From CAZSRX01 sp964609675 [NCBI: uncultured Bacteroidota bacterium] (GTDB lineage: Bacteria > CLD3 > SB21), in contig CAZSRX010000002.1 of the NCBI GenBank assembly GCA_964609675.1, positions 1 through 64,000 on the forward strand: 64,000 bases of DNA. The letters run 5' to 3'. The number at the start of each line of letters is the position of its first letter. Position 1 is the first letter of the stretch. A program made the position numbers and the translations under genes. The notes under the pieces are model-generated. The model made no database searches and had not been told where the DNA came from. It saw nothing but the letters and a program-made list of their open reading frames with translations. Positions 18,504 to 26,596 of the stretch are shown one piece after another.

Positions 18504-20705
18504 TTATTGTCGCTTCAGCCATTGCAAGTAATGGCTTTTTTGTAGAACCCATTCACGATCGCTGTGCCTGACTGCCCGGTTTGTCAGACTTTGAATGATC
18601 GTGTCCGTTTTTTCATAATAACCTAAATAAATATAACATTCCAGCAACAAATTCAAGCGATTCATTTCAAGAATGGAATCTGTGAAGGGTTGTACGGTTT
18701 CAAGCAGCCGGATGCACCGAAGTGGTTCCTTGTTAGTTTGAAAAAAGCGGGCAAGACGGAGCAATGGGCTTTCGCAGGCCTTATCGCAGACAATATTTTC
18801 CAGGCTGATGTTGATGTTGTCCTGCGGGATGGAAATTATGTTTTGCAGGGTATGTATTTCATTTAGCCTGATCATTTCTATACGAAAAACGGCTGATTCG
18901 TAAAATTGTCCCGGCGAGGCATAGGTAGCAGTAATTCGTTGATAGGTAGCCGCAGCCGAATCCGGCCGGTTTTGCATCAATAAAACGTCTCCCATCAACA
19001 TAAGACGGCGTCCCTGTGCCCAATAACTGCTTTCAGGATATTCCGGCTCAGAAATAATCCGCAGGGTTTCATCATAGCGCCCGCTGTAAAATACCGCCCG
19101 GGCATACTCGAGTCTCAGGACTTCATTCATCGGATTCAGTCGTAAGGCCTCAGCGTAATAATTTATCGATTGCTCCCAATTATGAAATGCCGCTTGTTTT
19201 CTGGCTTCATGTAACAGGTCGGCTGCGACATGGACGCATCGTTTCTGAAAAACGCCCGGCCGCAACAGCCACTCGGTCAATTGAAGATCCGAAGAATCCA
19301 CCGGTACGGTACGGATGAAGTGCCTCCATTCGTCAATCAACTGATTTACGGTGCGTGAATAACAATCTGTATAGGAAAAACCGGCGTATAACCGCTTGAA
19401 TTTATCGATACCGTACGTATCAATCAGCCACCGGCAAAACGACCCCGACACGGTATAGCCGAGCCGTCCCGGAGCGGTAAAAAATAATTTTCCGCGTATC
19501 ATTTTTTCAATATCCGGCAGTTGTGTTTTTTTTTCAAGAACCGCGCTCCACTGATGCGGATTCAGATAACGGACCGGCCACTCACACGCCACCGCCAGTC
19601 CCTCCAGCAAACCGACGTCCAGCGTACCGTACAACCGGTTGCCAAATTCTCCGGCAAGCAGATGCGCCATCTCATGCCGCAAAACCGCATCCGCATCGGC
19701 AAGGTTAACATGAACTTCATTGCGCCATAATTTTGCCAGATTGGTCTCGCCGGCGCCGAGAATATGTTTTTTTTCTTCATCATCCGAATAAAGATACACG
19801 GTAATTTCCGGCTGACTGGCGATGTGTAAATAATCCGACAGACTTTCATAATCATACCGTATTTTATTAAATAACGGCCGAACCTCCGTTTCCGGAACAT
19901 CAGGCGTAGTCCATACGGTTATATGTTCATGAACTTTAAAACGGCGCATGTCCGCATGCAGAGCGGCATAGGAGTTATCAACCAATAAATAATTAAATAA
20001 ATTATACACCACGACACCGGCCGTCAGCCAGCAAAAAGACCGACGGTGATAGATTTTAAACTTAGGATAAAGCGTTAGCCACAACAAAAAAATTATCCAT
20101 ATGATTAACCAGACTCTGCCGGCGACAAAAGGCCATGTTACCGGTATCCATTCATCATACACCGGACCGGCAAAATATCCCCAGAAAAGGCTGTATCCGC
20201 TTACCGGCGGCAACGCATAAATCTGATATAAATTGTACAACAGACTGAACGGCCATAGCAGAGTAAAAGCGGTTTTTCTAAAGCGCCGAAGTTGCTGAAT
20301 AAACATCAGGGCAACGGCAAATCCAAACAATATCCCCGGCCCCTGAAAGAGTATAAATAAAACGGCAAAACGCATCCGGCAACAAGCCGGGCCGGTGAAA
20401 CAGATTATACATTCTATCAGAAAACCGAAAAGAATCATTGCGCCTGGTATTATAAAATTACCCGAAAAAAAAACCGGGAGAACTTCCGCCGTTGTATCCG
20501 CCGGCTGGCGCTTTACAGCCGACCCGTTTAAAACGGCCATTCCAGCCAGCCAGCTCCCGGCGATGCTCATTAAAACATGATATTCATAATCAAGGTCGTT
20601 CAGCAAGGGAAAAACGCTTAGAAGTACAGCAACAGCCAGGTACAAAACCAAGTAAACGGCGGGCATATTATATTTCAAAAAAAACTCACGTAAAACAGGG
20701 CGCAT
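18504..20705 (-). CDS. Polytopic membrane protein with HExxH peptidase-like domain and TPRs
   Basis: This 733-residue protein begins with six or seven membrane helices (about 12-235). A peptidase_MA-like domain follows, with a gluzincin zinc motif LRHEMAHLLAGEF near residue 344. The third ligand region is GLLEGLAVACEW, about 25 residues later. From about 500 the chain is helical repeat, and two TPR units are recognisable (HNWEQSINYYAEALRLNP and SYWAQGRRLMLMGDVL). A membrane metallopeptidase with a protein-binding tail is plausible. The substrate is unknown. It is the first gene of the minus-strand run that continues into the M23 protein (14 bp to the chosen start). All zinc residues of HExxH and the downstream Glu are present. 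Confidence 0.7.
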   Translation of the reverse strand: MRPVLREFFLKYNMPAVYLVLYLAVAVLLSVFPLLNDLDYEYHVLMSIAGSWLAGMAVLNGSAVKRQPADTTAEVLPVFFSGNFIIPGAMILFGFLIECIICFTGPACCRMRFAVLFILFQGPGILFGFAVALMFIQQLRRFRKTAFTLLWPFSLLYNLYQIYALPPVSGYSLFWGYFAGPVYDEWIPVTWPFVAGRVWLIIWIIFLLWLTLYPKFKIYHRRSFCWLTAGVVVYNLFNYLLVDNSYAALHADMRRFKVHEHITVWTTPDVPETEVRPLFNKIRYDYESLSDYLHIASQPEITVYLYSDDEEKKHILGAGETNLAKLWRNEVHVNLADADAVLRHEMAHLLAGEFGNRLYGTLDVGLLEGLAVACEWPVRYLNPHQWSAVLEKKTQLPDIEKMIRGKLFFTAPGRLGYTVSGSFCRWLIDTYGIDKFKRLYAGFSYTDCYSRTVNQLIDEWRHFIRTVPVDSSDLQLTEWLLRPGVFQKRCVHVAADLLHEARKQAAFHNWEQSINYYAEALRLNPMNEVLRLEYARAVFYSGRYDETLRIISEPEYPESSYWAQGRRLMLMGDVLLMQNRPDSAAATYQRITATYASPGQFYESAVFRIEMIRLNEIHTLQNIISIPQDNINISLENIVCDKACESPLLRLARFFQTNKEPLRCIRLLETVQPFTDSILEMNRLNLLLECYIYLGYYEKTDTIIQSLTNRAVRHSDREWVLQKSHYLQWLKRQ

Positions 20706-20734
20706 AACCTATCGGAACTATGTTCCCCAAAGTT

Positions 20735-20768
20735 AAAAAAAATAGCCAGCGTCCCATGGAACGCTGGC
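20735..20768 (-). terminator. Rho-independent terminator after the YbjN-like gene
   Basis: An 8-bp perfect stem GCCAGCGT/ACGCTGGC (20745-20752 and 20761-20768) has an 8-base loop. On the minus strand it is followed by TATTTTTTTT, a canonical intrinsic terminator placed about 25 bp past the stop of the lysine-tailed gene. Confidence 0.85.
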
Positions 20769-20791
20769 CATAAATAAATGTATTTTTTATT

Positions 20792-21403
20792 TTAGAACAT
20801 GCCTTTTTTCATAGCTTCACGCGCGGTCATACCGCCGGCCATTTCCACGATTTTATTGTCGTAATAATCCGAAATCTTGGCAACGGATTTAATCGAGGCC
20901 ACATATTCATTTTCATCCAGATTCGCACCCGCAAGCGAATTACTGAATATGATTGTACCGTCAAAGGTTAGTCCAAACGCGCCGAAATGAATGATGGCAT
21001 TTTCACGAAGCAAGAATTTCAGTATGTTCTCATCCAGTGTCGCGCCTTGCACCACATACGCAAAGGTCTCGACAATCACGTCGCCCTGATGCCAGGGACG
21101 AATAACCGTCTGGATAACGGTGGAACCCTCAAATACCAGAAAACGGCCGTCTTCGTGCTTTTCATAATTGTTTTTATATAATTTCTTTATATAACCTTCA
21201 ACCTTATCCTGAACATACGACATCAATTGCGCTGTGGTCATTTTTCCTGCTTTTACAGCCGGCTTTTTCGCGACTTGTTTTTTTGCAACAGTTTTCTTGG
21301 CGGCCTTTTTGGGCTTAATCGTTTTTTTGGATATTTTGTTTTTTCGGACAGCCGCTTTGACCGTTTTTTTTACTTTTTTTGTAGCTTTCTTTGCTCTGGC
21401 CAT
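20792..21403 (-). CDS. Lysine-rich-tailed YbjN-like domain protein
   Basis: This 203-residue protein has two unlike halves. Residues 1-55 are almost only Lys, Ala, Val and Thr (ARAKKATKKVKKTVKAAV and onward), resembling histone H1-like nucleoid tails. From about residue 55 (MTTAQLMSYVQDKVEGYIKK) it becomes an ordinary alpha/beta domain of the YbjN/type III chaperone-like fold. That part contains RFLVFEGSTVIQTVIRPW, VIVETFAYVV and FGAFGLTFDGTIIFSNSL. The basic tail should bind DNA, RNA or acidic partners; the YbjN fold usually binds proteins. I chose ATG 21403 because GGGAGA lies 7 bases upstream; a TTG 15 bases earlier is less likely. It is monocistronic, ending in a good terminator. Confidence 0.75.
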   Translation of the reverse strand: MARAKKATKKVKKTVKAAVRKNKISKKTIKPKKAAKKTVAKKQVAKKPAVKAGKMTTAQLMSYVQDKVEGYIKKLYKNNYEKHEDGRFLVFEGSTVIQTVIRPWHQGDVIVETFAYVVQGATLDENILKFLLRENAIIHFGAFGLTFDGTIIFSNSLAGANLDENEYVASIKSVAKISDYYDNKIVEMAGGMTAREAMKKGMF

Positions 21404-21567
21404 GATACAATCTCCCAATACTTCAAATGTTAATTTTTATCAAACCTTAAGAAAGAGATAACTTTATAAAGATGTTAAAAATAATAAAGAAAGTCAAGCA
21501 TTGTTTCTGACTTTTTTGAATGTGTAATCTCTTTCTTTTTATTATTATTTTTTACATATTAAATAGC
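21404..21567. promoter_or_regulatory. Divergent intergenic region with long inverted repeat
   Basis: This region lies between the lysine-tailed gene (minus) and the DUF2520 gene (plus). It contains an 11-bp perfect inverted repeat, AAGAAAGAGAT at 21449-21459 and ATCTCTTTCTT at 21527-21537, separated by 67 bases. Within that spacer is a smaller 7-bp stem AAAGTCA/TGACTTT followed by TTT. It may be an operator pair or a leader structure in front of the DUF2520 gene. No promoter hexamers stood out. Confidence 0.35.
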
Positions 21568-22446
21568 ATGAATAAACATCAAATAAAAAAACAGTTACAT
21601 ATCGGCTTTATCGGTTCCGGAAATGTCGCAACGCATTTATCGCTATATTTCAAATCCAAAGGTTATGGCATAAATGCTATCACAGGGCGTCACCTGCCTG
21701 CAGTAAAAAAAATGGCCCGTAAAATAAACTGCTCGGTCTATTCCGTTAATCCGGAGATTTTAGCAAATTCAAATTTTATTATTGTCGCAGTACCCGATAA
21801 TCAACTGGCTTTGGTCGCGCCCTCTTTATCGGCGGTGCGTTTTACGCAACGGACGGTTTACCTCGCCCACACATCCGGCAGTCAGCCTTCGACGATATTG
21901 AACCCAGCAACGAAAAATAAATCGGCGCGCGTTCTAATTGCTTCGCTTCATCCCATGCAGACTTTTCCTTTACCCGCACAAAATGAACGATTATACTATC
22001 GGTCGCTCGAAAATATTTTTTTTGGTGTCGAAGGCATGCCGGCCGCCGTTACAATGCTCAAGCGGGTACTTACTGATACCGGAAACAACTTTGTTATATT
22101 ACCGAAAGATTACCGAAAAAACTTTTATCACATCGGCGGCATCATCGCCTGCAATTTTCTTAACGCTCTGATTACCGAGATCCTGGAACTTTACCGGTTG
22201 CTGAAAATCCCCGATCATCAAACCCAAAAAATAATTAAACCGCTTATCGATCAAACCATTAAAAACATCATCCGATACGGAGGTCCGGAGTCCCTTACTG
22301 GACCGGCAGCCCGGAACGACATGGAGACAATGGAACGACATATTAACCTCTTAAAGAAATACATGCCGGAATGGGCGCCGTCGTATCAAGCTTTAAGCGC
22401 GGCTTGCCGTCACATCCAGAAGAATAAAAATGTTTCGTCGGAATAA
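21568..22446 (+). CDS. Rossmann-fold/DUF2520 domain protein
   Basis: This protein of about 292 residues belongs to the DUF2520 family of predicted NAD(P)-binding oxidoreductases, which resemble ketopantoate or pyrroline-carboxylate reductases. The N-terminal dinucleotide-binding strand HIGFIGSGNVATHLSLYF is intact. FIIVAVPDNQL and the conserved HTSGSQPSTIL and LHPMQTFP blocks follow. The C-terminal helical DUF2520 half contains FYHIGGIIACNFLNALITEI and ESLTGPAARND. I chose ATG 21568 because an upstream start would prefix an unrelated hydrophobic stretch. The 3' end overlaps the next gene by 17 bp, so translation is probably coupled. The physiological substrate is unknown. Confidence 0.88.
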   Translation: MNKHQIKKQLHIGFIGSGNVATHLSLYFKSKGYGINAITGRHLPAVKKMARKINCSVYSVNPEILANSNFIIVAVPDNQLALVAPSLSAVRFTQRTVYLAHTSGSQPSTILNPATKNKSARVLIASLHPMQTFPLPAQNERLYYRSLENIFFGVEGMPAAVTMLKRVLTDTGNNFVILPKDYRKNFYHIGGIIACNFLNALITEILELYRLLKIPDHQTQKIIKPLIDQTIKNIIRYGGPESLTGPAARNDMETMERHINLLKKYMPEWAPSYQALSAACRHIQKNKNVSSE

Positions 22447-22837
22447 ACCTTTATTATTAGGCATATTTTGTCTCTGTGTCGGTCTCTTATACGGATGCCG
22501 TGAGTCATTAAATGATGTTGTGGATCCCGTCGACCGTGAAAAAATGCGTATGCTCATCGGCCATTGGGAATTAATGCAGTCGATTCCCGAAACAGGGCGA
22601 ATACATCTTGTCTTTCAGGAAAAAAACCGAGTGCTGGTCATTTATCCGGATATTCCCGATACCACGCGTTTCGGATATTTTGTGCGGGAAGGATTCTTAA
22701 TCTTATATACGCTGGATCCACTACCGGACCGGGATGAATTTGAGTATTTCATCGCCGAACTGGATAGAAACCGCCTGGTTTTACATCTTTACGTCATGAA
22801 TCAGGTATATATGATTCAGACCTATTACAGGAGCTGA
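22430..22837 (+). CDS. Small lipoprotein, lipocalin-like
   Basis: This 135-residue protein has a signal peptide ending at a lipobox Cys (GLLYGC, residue 23). A short charged linker is followed by a beta-rich body (LIGHWELMQS, RIHLVFQEKNRVLVIYP, NRLVLHLYVMNQVYMIQTYY). The opening GxW pattern recalls lipocalin-like domains common in Bacteroidota, but the match is weak. It sits between DUF2520 (17-bp overlap) and ruvC (4-bp gap) in one transcript. No function can be assigned. Confidence 0.7.
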   Translation: MFRRNKPLLLGIFCLCVGLLYGCRESLNDVVDPVDREKMRMLIGHWELMQSIPETGRIHLVFQEKNRVLVIYPDIPDTTRFGYFVREGFLILYTLDPLPDRDEFEYFIAELDRNRLVLHLYVMNQVYMIQTYYRS

Positions 22838-22841
22838 ACCG

Positions 22842-23357
22842 ATGGTTATTTTAGGTGTTGATCCCGGAACCCGAATCTGCGGTTTCGGCTTGCTGGAATA
22901 TCACAAAAATAAAATTCATTACATCGAAAGCGGCTGTATCCTGTTGGACGAATCCCTTCCTTTTTTTGCGCGACTTTCAGTCCTATATGATACGACCCGT
23001 GATATCATCAGCCGATACAAACCTGAAGAAATGGCTATCGAAAATATTTTTTACAGTCATAACATCACCACGGCTTTGAAACTCGGCCATGCGCGTTGTT
23101 CTATTATTCTGGCCGCACTGCATCAAAAAGTTCGCATCAGCGAATATACGCCCCGGGAGATGAAACTGGCTGTGGCCGGCAGGGGCGCCGCTACTAAAGA
23201 ACAGGTGCAATTCATGGTTCAGCAGATTCTGAATATCGGTAAAACCCTGTCGCTTGACGAATCGGATGCATTGGGACTGGCTGTATGTCATACGCACCGG
23301 ATCCAAAACGCCATGTACACATCAGCTGCAACAAAACACTCCTTTTCAATTAAATGA
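22842..23357 (+). CDS. ruvC: Crossover junction endodeoxyribonuclease RuvC
   Basis: RuvC resolves Holliday junctions after RuvAB branch migration. This 171-residue RNase H-fold nuclease has the catalytic Asp in MVILGVDPGTRICGFG (D7). The Glu is in MAIENIFYS (near 67). The C-terminal acidic pair is in LDESDALGLAVCH. The basic block RGAATKEQVQFMV is also present. The length is normal and all four acidic residues are there. GGAG lies about 10 bases before the ATG. It overlaps the PASTA gene by 4 bp. ruvA and ruvB are not in the window. Confidence 0.96.
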   Translation: MVILGVDPGTRICGFGLLEYHKNKIHYIESGCILLDESLPFFARLSVLYDTTRDIISRYKPEEMAIENIFYSHNITTALKLGHARCSIILAALHQKVRISEYTPREMKLAVAGRGAATKEQVQFMVQQILNIGKTLSLDESDALGLAVCHTHRIQNAMYTSAATKHSFSIK

Positions 23358-24106
23358 AAAACACCATGAATCGCCTGAAGCATATTTTAATAACCATAGC
23401 TGTTGTAACGGGAATTTCAGCGTTAACGGTCTTGATTATGGATAAAATTGTCATGCCGGCCTTTGTGTATTACGGTGGTGAGGTCACGGTGCCGAATGTA
23501 CTAAATACGGACTATCAACAGGCTTTGAAAATACTCGAAAAATACGGATTCACGGTGATTGCGCGTGAACGTTTTGACCGAACGCTTCCGAATAATACGG
23601 TGCTTTACCAGAGTCCCGAAGGCGGTTCCGTGGTGAAAAAAGGACGGCTAATACGTCTGATCATCAGTCGGGATGAATTATCGGTCTCCGTTCCGGACCT
23701 TCAACTGAGTACGCTGCGGGACGCGCAGTTTACTTTGGAGTCCAGCGGGCTGAAACTCGGCGAGGTGTTTCAGGAACCATCGGCGGATTATCCTCAGGGC
23801 ATTGTAATCCGCCAATCGGTAAACCCCAACGAAAAAATACCCAGCGGAACCGCCGTAAATGTCACGGTGAGTTCCGGCAAACCGCTTACCAATGTCCGTG
23901 TACCGTATTTAATTTCCAAAAGCCTGATGGACGCAAAAAAAATAATTGTTGAGAACAACCTGAAACTGGGCATGCTGACGAAAAAATTCAGCGCGGATCT
24001 GCTACCGGGAACCATTATGGCGCAGTCCCCTGACAGCGCGGCTATGGTGATGCCGATGTCGCCGGTCGACCTGGTAATCAGTTCAACCAATCCGGACGAT
24101 GAATAA
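23354..24106 (+). CDS. Membrane-anchored PASTA domain protein
   Basis: This 250-residue protein has one N-terminal membrane helix (about 10-32) and three PASTA domains (about 42-108, 109-180 and 181-250). Each has the VPxL or VPYL opening and the ending seen in LIRLIISRD, AVNVTVSSGKP and SPVDLVISSTNP. PASTA domains bind muropeptides or beta-lactam-like ligands and usually sit on Ser/Thr kinases or PBPs. Here there is no kinase or transpeptidase domain, as in many FCB stand-alone PASTA proteins. It overlaps ruvC by 4 bp and the glycosyltransferase by 8 bp. A role in cell-wall sensing or organisation is inference. Confidence 0.92.
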   Translation: MKNTMNRLKHILITIAVVTGISALTVLIMDKIVMPAFVYYGGEVTVPNVLNTDYQQALKILEKYGFTVIARERFDRTLPNNTVLYQSPEGGSVVKKGRLIRLIISRDELSVSVPDLQLSTLRDAQFTLESSGLKLGEVFQEPSADYPQGIVIRQSVNPNEKIPSGTAVNVTVSSGKPLTNVRVPYLISKSLMDAKKIIVENNLKLGMLTKKFSADLLPGTIMAQSPDSAAMVMPMSPVDLVISSTNPDDE

Positions 24107-25259
24107 CGCCGCGCCGACATCAATCTGTTTTCTGGCCGACGCTTTTATATCCGATGAGGCCGCCACAATAACCGGTCCGATGGTTCAGACTTACTTAATC
24201 GGTCAGGAACTCAAACGCCGCGGCTGGACGGTGGATTTCATCGCCTATAATAAACAGGGAAAAAATTTTACCGAAACTCACGAAGGCCTGCGCGTGCACT
24301 GGATCCGGCATCGCAGGCTGTTGCCTCAGATTTTCTATTATTTACCATTAATAAAAAGACTTAAAGCCGTCAATCCCGACATCTGTTATCAGCGCGGACG
24401 CGATGTACTGACGGGATTCGGCGTTTATTACTGCCGGCGTCACGGCAAAACGATGATATGGGCCAGCGCCGGGGAATCGGGCGTTTATCCGGATAAATAC
24501 GCGGCCTCTGTAACCAGAAAAAATATTTTTTTTCTGAAAAAGATCATTCTCCGGGCTGAAGCTTTTATCAATGACCGCATCTGTAATTACGGCCTGAACC
24601 GCGCGCATCATGTGATTGTACAGACGGAACAACAGCAGAAGGCATTCCGGAGTAACTTCGGCAGGGAATCGGTTGTTATCCAATCCGGCCATCCGGTCAT
24701 GCCGCCTGTACAACGCAGCATGCCCCTCAAGATTCTTTGGATTGGAAGTATCAAGCCCGTAAAGCGTCCTGAGATATTTATTGAAATCGCTCATGCCTTT
24801 TCGGGATACGATTGCGAATTCTGGATTGCCGGACAGATGCCCGACGCTAATTACGGCAACGGCATTCTTAACAGTATTCGCAATGAAAAGAATATAACCT
24901 ACATTGGTCCGGTTCCCTTTAGTAAAAGCCGCGATTGGATTGCGCGCGCCCACATTCTCGTTAACACGACCCGGGCCGGCTATGAAGGCCTGCCCAACGC
25001 TTTCGTACAGGCCTGGCTGGCCGGCACAGTGACCATCAGTCTCGACGCCGATCCGGATTCGCTGCTGTCCAGACAGGGCCTGGGCGCCTGCCTCCACAGC
25101 AAGGAAGCCATGATTGATTACATCGCAAACCTGATAAAGCATCCGGACCTTTGGGAAGCATTAAGCGCTAAATCAAGGCGTTATGCCGTTGAAAATTTTT
25201 CAATTGAAAAAATCACCGACCAGATCATAAACCTATTAAAACAAAATCATAACCCGTAA
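24099..25259 (+). CDS. Glycosyltransferase family 4 protein
   Basis: This 386-residue GT-B glycosyltransferase probably transfers a sugar from a nucleotide donor onto a surface glycan or lipid. The N-terminal half has the family opening with ITGPMVQTYLIGQELKRRGW. The C-terminal half has LKILWIGSIKPVKRPEIFIEIA, the donor-site region VNTTRAGYEGLPNAFVQAW with the EGLPN variant of the E-x7-E motif, and SLDADPDSLL. It overlaps the PASTA gene by 8 bp. The acceptor is unknown and no surrounding polysaccharide cluster is present. Confidence 0.9.
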   Translation: MNNAAPTSICFLADAFISDEAATITGPMVQTYLIGQELKRRGWTVDFIAYNKQGKNFTETHEGLRVHWIRHRRLLPQIFYYLPLIKRLKAVNPDICYQRGRDVLTGFGVYYCRRHGKTMIWASAGESGVYPDKYAASVTRKNIFFLKKIILRAEAFINDRICNYGLNRAHHVIVQTEQQQKAFRSNFGRESVVIQSGHPVMPPVQRSMPLKILWIGSIKPVKRPEIFIEIAHAFSGYDCEFWIAGQMPDANYGNGILNSIRNEKNITYIGPVPFSKSRDWIARAHILVNTTRAGYEGLPNAFVQAWLAGTVTISLDADPDSLLSRQGLGACLHSKEAMIDYIANLIKHPDLWEALSAKSRRYAVENFSIEKITDQIINLLKQNHNP

Positions 25260-25279
25260 TAAAGAGAAAGATATTATCT

Positions 25280-25828
25280 ATGAAAAAACCATTTCCGGTT
25301 GCCATCCGTTGTTCCTTGACAATACCAATCTTTTGCTTTATTATTTTTTGCTGTAACACAGGAGACAACGAAATGAAAATCATTACAACGGCCTTTACAG
25401 AAGGTAAACTGATACCTGTAAAATATACCTGCGAAGGCGATGATATATCCCCGCCTCTTTCCTGGAGCGGTGTTCCCGCAGGGACACAAAGTCTGGCTCT
25501 CATTGCCGACGATCCCGACGCCCCGGCCGGTACCTGGGTTCACTGGGTGATCTATAACATGCCCCCGCAGATGACATTTCTTCCGGAGGCGGTGCCCGCG
25601 GACAGCACGTTGCCGTCCGGCGCTGTGCAGGGTGTCAATGATTTCGGCAATATCGGCTACGGCGGACCGTGTCCGCCCCGCGGAAAACCGCACCGGTATT
25701 ATTTTAAATTATACGCGCTGGATTGCGTTCTTCCGCTTGGACCGGGAGCGACCAAAGCCAAACTGCTTCAGGCCATGAAAAATCATATTCTGGCCGAAGG
25801 ACAAATAATGGGCACTTTCGCCCGATAA
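25280..25828 (+). CDS. YbhB/YbcL family (PEBP, Raf-kinase-inhibitor-like) lipoprotein
   Basis: This 182-residue protein of the phosphatidylethanolamine-binding fold has a signal peptide and tandem Cys near residue 24 (IIFCCN), suggesting lipidation. Family motifs are IPVKYTCEGDDISPPLSW, LALIADDPDAPAGTWVHWV and the ligand-pocket GYGGPCPPRGKPHRYYFKLYALD. Bacterial members are usually cytoplasmic or periplasmic with unclear ligands. The lipoprotein signal places this one in the envelope. It stands 20 bp after the glycosyltransferase gene. Confidence 0.92.
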   Translation: MKKPFPVAIRCSLTIPIFCFIIFCCNTGDNEMKIITTAFTEGKLIPVKYTCEGDDISPPLSWSGVPAGTQSLALIADDPDAPAGTWVHWVIYNMPPQMTFLPEAVPADSTLPSGAVQGVNDFGNIGYGGPCPPRGKPHRYYFKLYALDCVLPLGPGATKAKLLQAMKNHILAEGQIMGTFAR

Positions 25829-25985
25829 AAAAAACCAGCGGCATGCTGTTCCCTGTCCGGTTTATCATTCCGATTCATTTTTCCGGCAGAACGCGTTAAA
25901 ATAAACCGCTGACTAATACCATTTTGCGATAAAGGGATTATTTGAACGCCGTTTTCCGGAAACTGCAAAATTCAGAAAGAATGCA

Positions 25986-26372
25986 ATGAGTCAGGAAGAA
26001 AAACAAATTCTGGTAGCTGATGATGAAGAAGTGATGCGTACCCTCATCAGGGATATTCTTACCCGTTACGGTTATAAAGTCCTGATGGCTTCAAACGGGA
26101 ACGAAGCGCTGGAAATTTACCGAAACAAAACAAACGACATCATGCTGGTTATCCTGGATCTTTTCATGCCGAATATGAACGGCGAGGAAACCTTTAAAGA
26201 AATCCGCACTATTAATCCCGATGCGGTGGTGCTGTTCACTTCCGGACTAAGTCACAGCAATAAATTCAAAGAATTAATCGCTTCCGGCGCGAAAGGTATC
26301 ATTCCGAAGCCTTTTATCGTATCGGAATTTATGCGGATTGTCCGTCAGGTCATCCAATCGCATCTTACCTGA
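25986..26372 (+). CDS. CheY-like single-domain response regulator
   Basis: This 128-residue stand-alone receiver domain has the acidic cluster VADDEEVMRTL near residue 10. The phospho-acceptor Asp lies in MLVILDLFMPNMNGEE (near 57), the switch Ser/Thr in VVLFTSGLS and the conserved Lys in IIPKPF. There is no output domain, so it must act through protein contacts or a phosphorelay. No partner kinase is adjacent; the nearest kinase gene is at 37765. It has 157 bp of upstream sequence and is probably its own transcription unit. Confidence 0.93.
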   Translation: MSQEEKQILVADDEEVMRTLIRDILTRYGYKVLMASNGNEALEIYRNKTNDIMLVILDLFMPNMNGEETFKEIRTINPDAVVLFTSGLSHSNKFKELIASGAKGIIPKPFIVSEFMRIVRQVIQSHLT

Positions 26373-26596
26373 GTCCTATCGCGAAAATGATCTTATAAAT
26401 GAAAACGTATTTTACATTCATTTTTTTCACAAGGATACTTTCGGTTTGCCGATCGAAAGCAAACGGTATCGTTCAGAAACATGACGACCATAACGACTTT
26501 ACCGGCGACCGTGGCATGAGCACCACCGTCATCCTTCCACATTAAGGACTGGCAATCATAAAATCCACACAGGTTTTTACGGGAGAACAGTGAACG

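Noticed and set aside
25840-25870. Hairpin after the PEBP gene
   Set aside because: The arms are only about four bases and have no T tract.
26399-26545. 48-codon frame MKTYFTFIFF... between the response regulator and the exported protein
   Set aside because: It lacks a ribosome site and a recognisable family. The weakly hydrophobic start could be chance in A/T-rich sequence.
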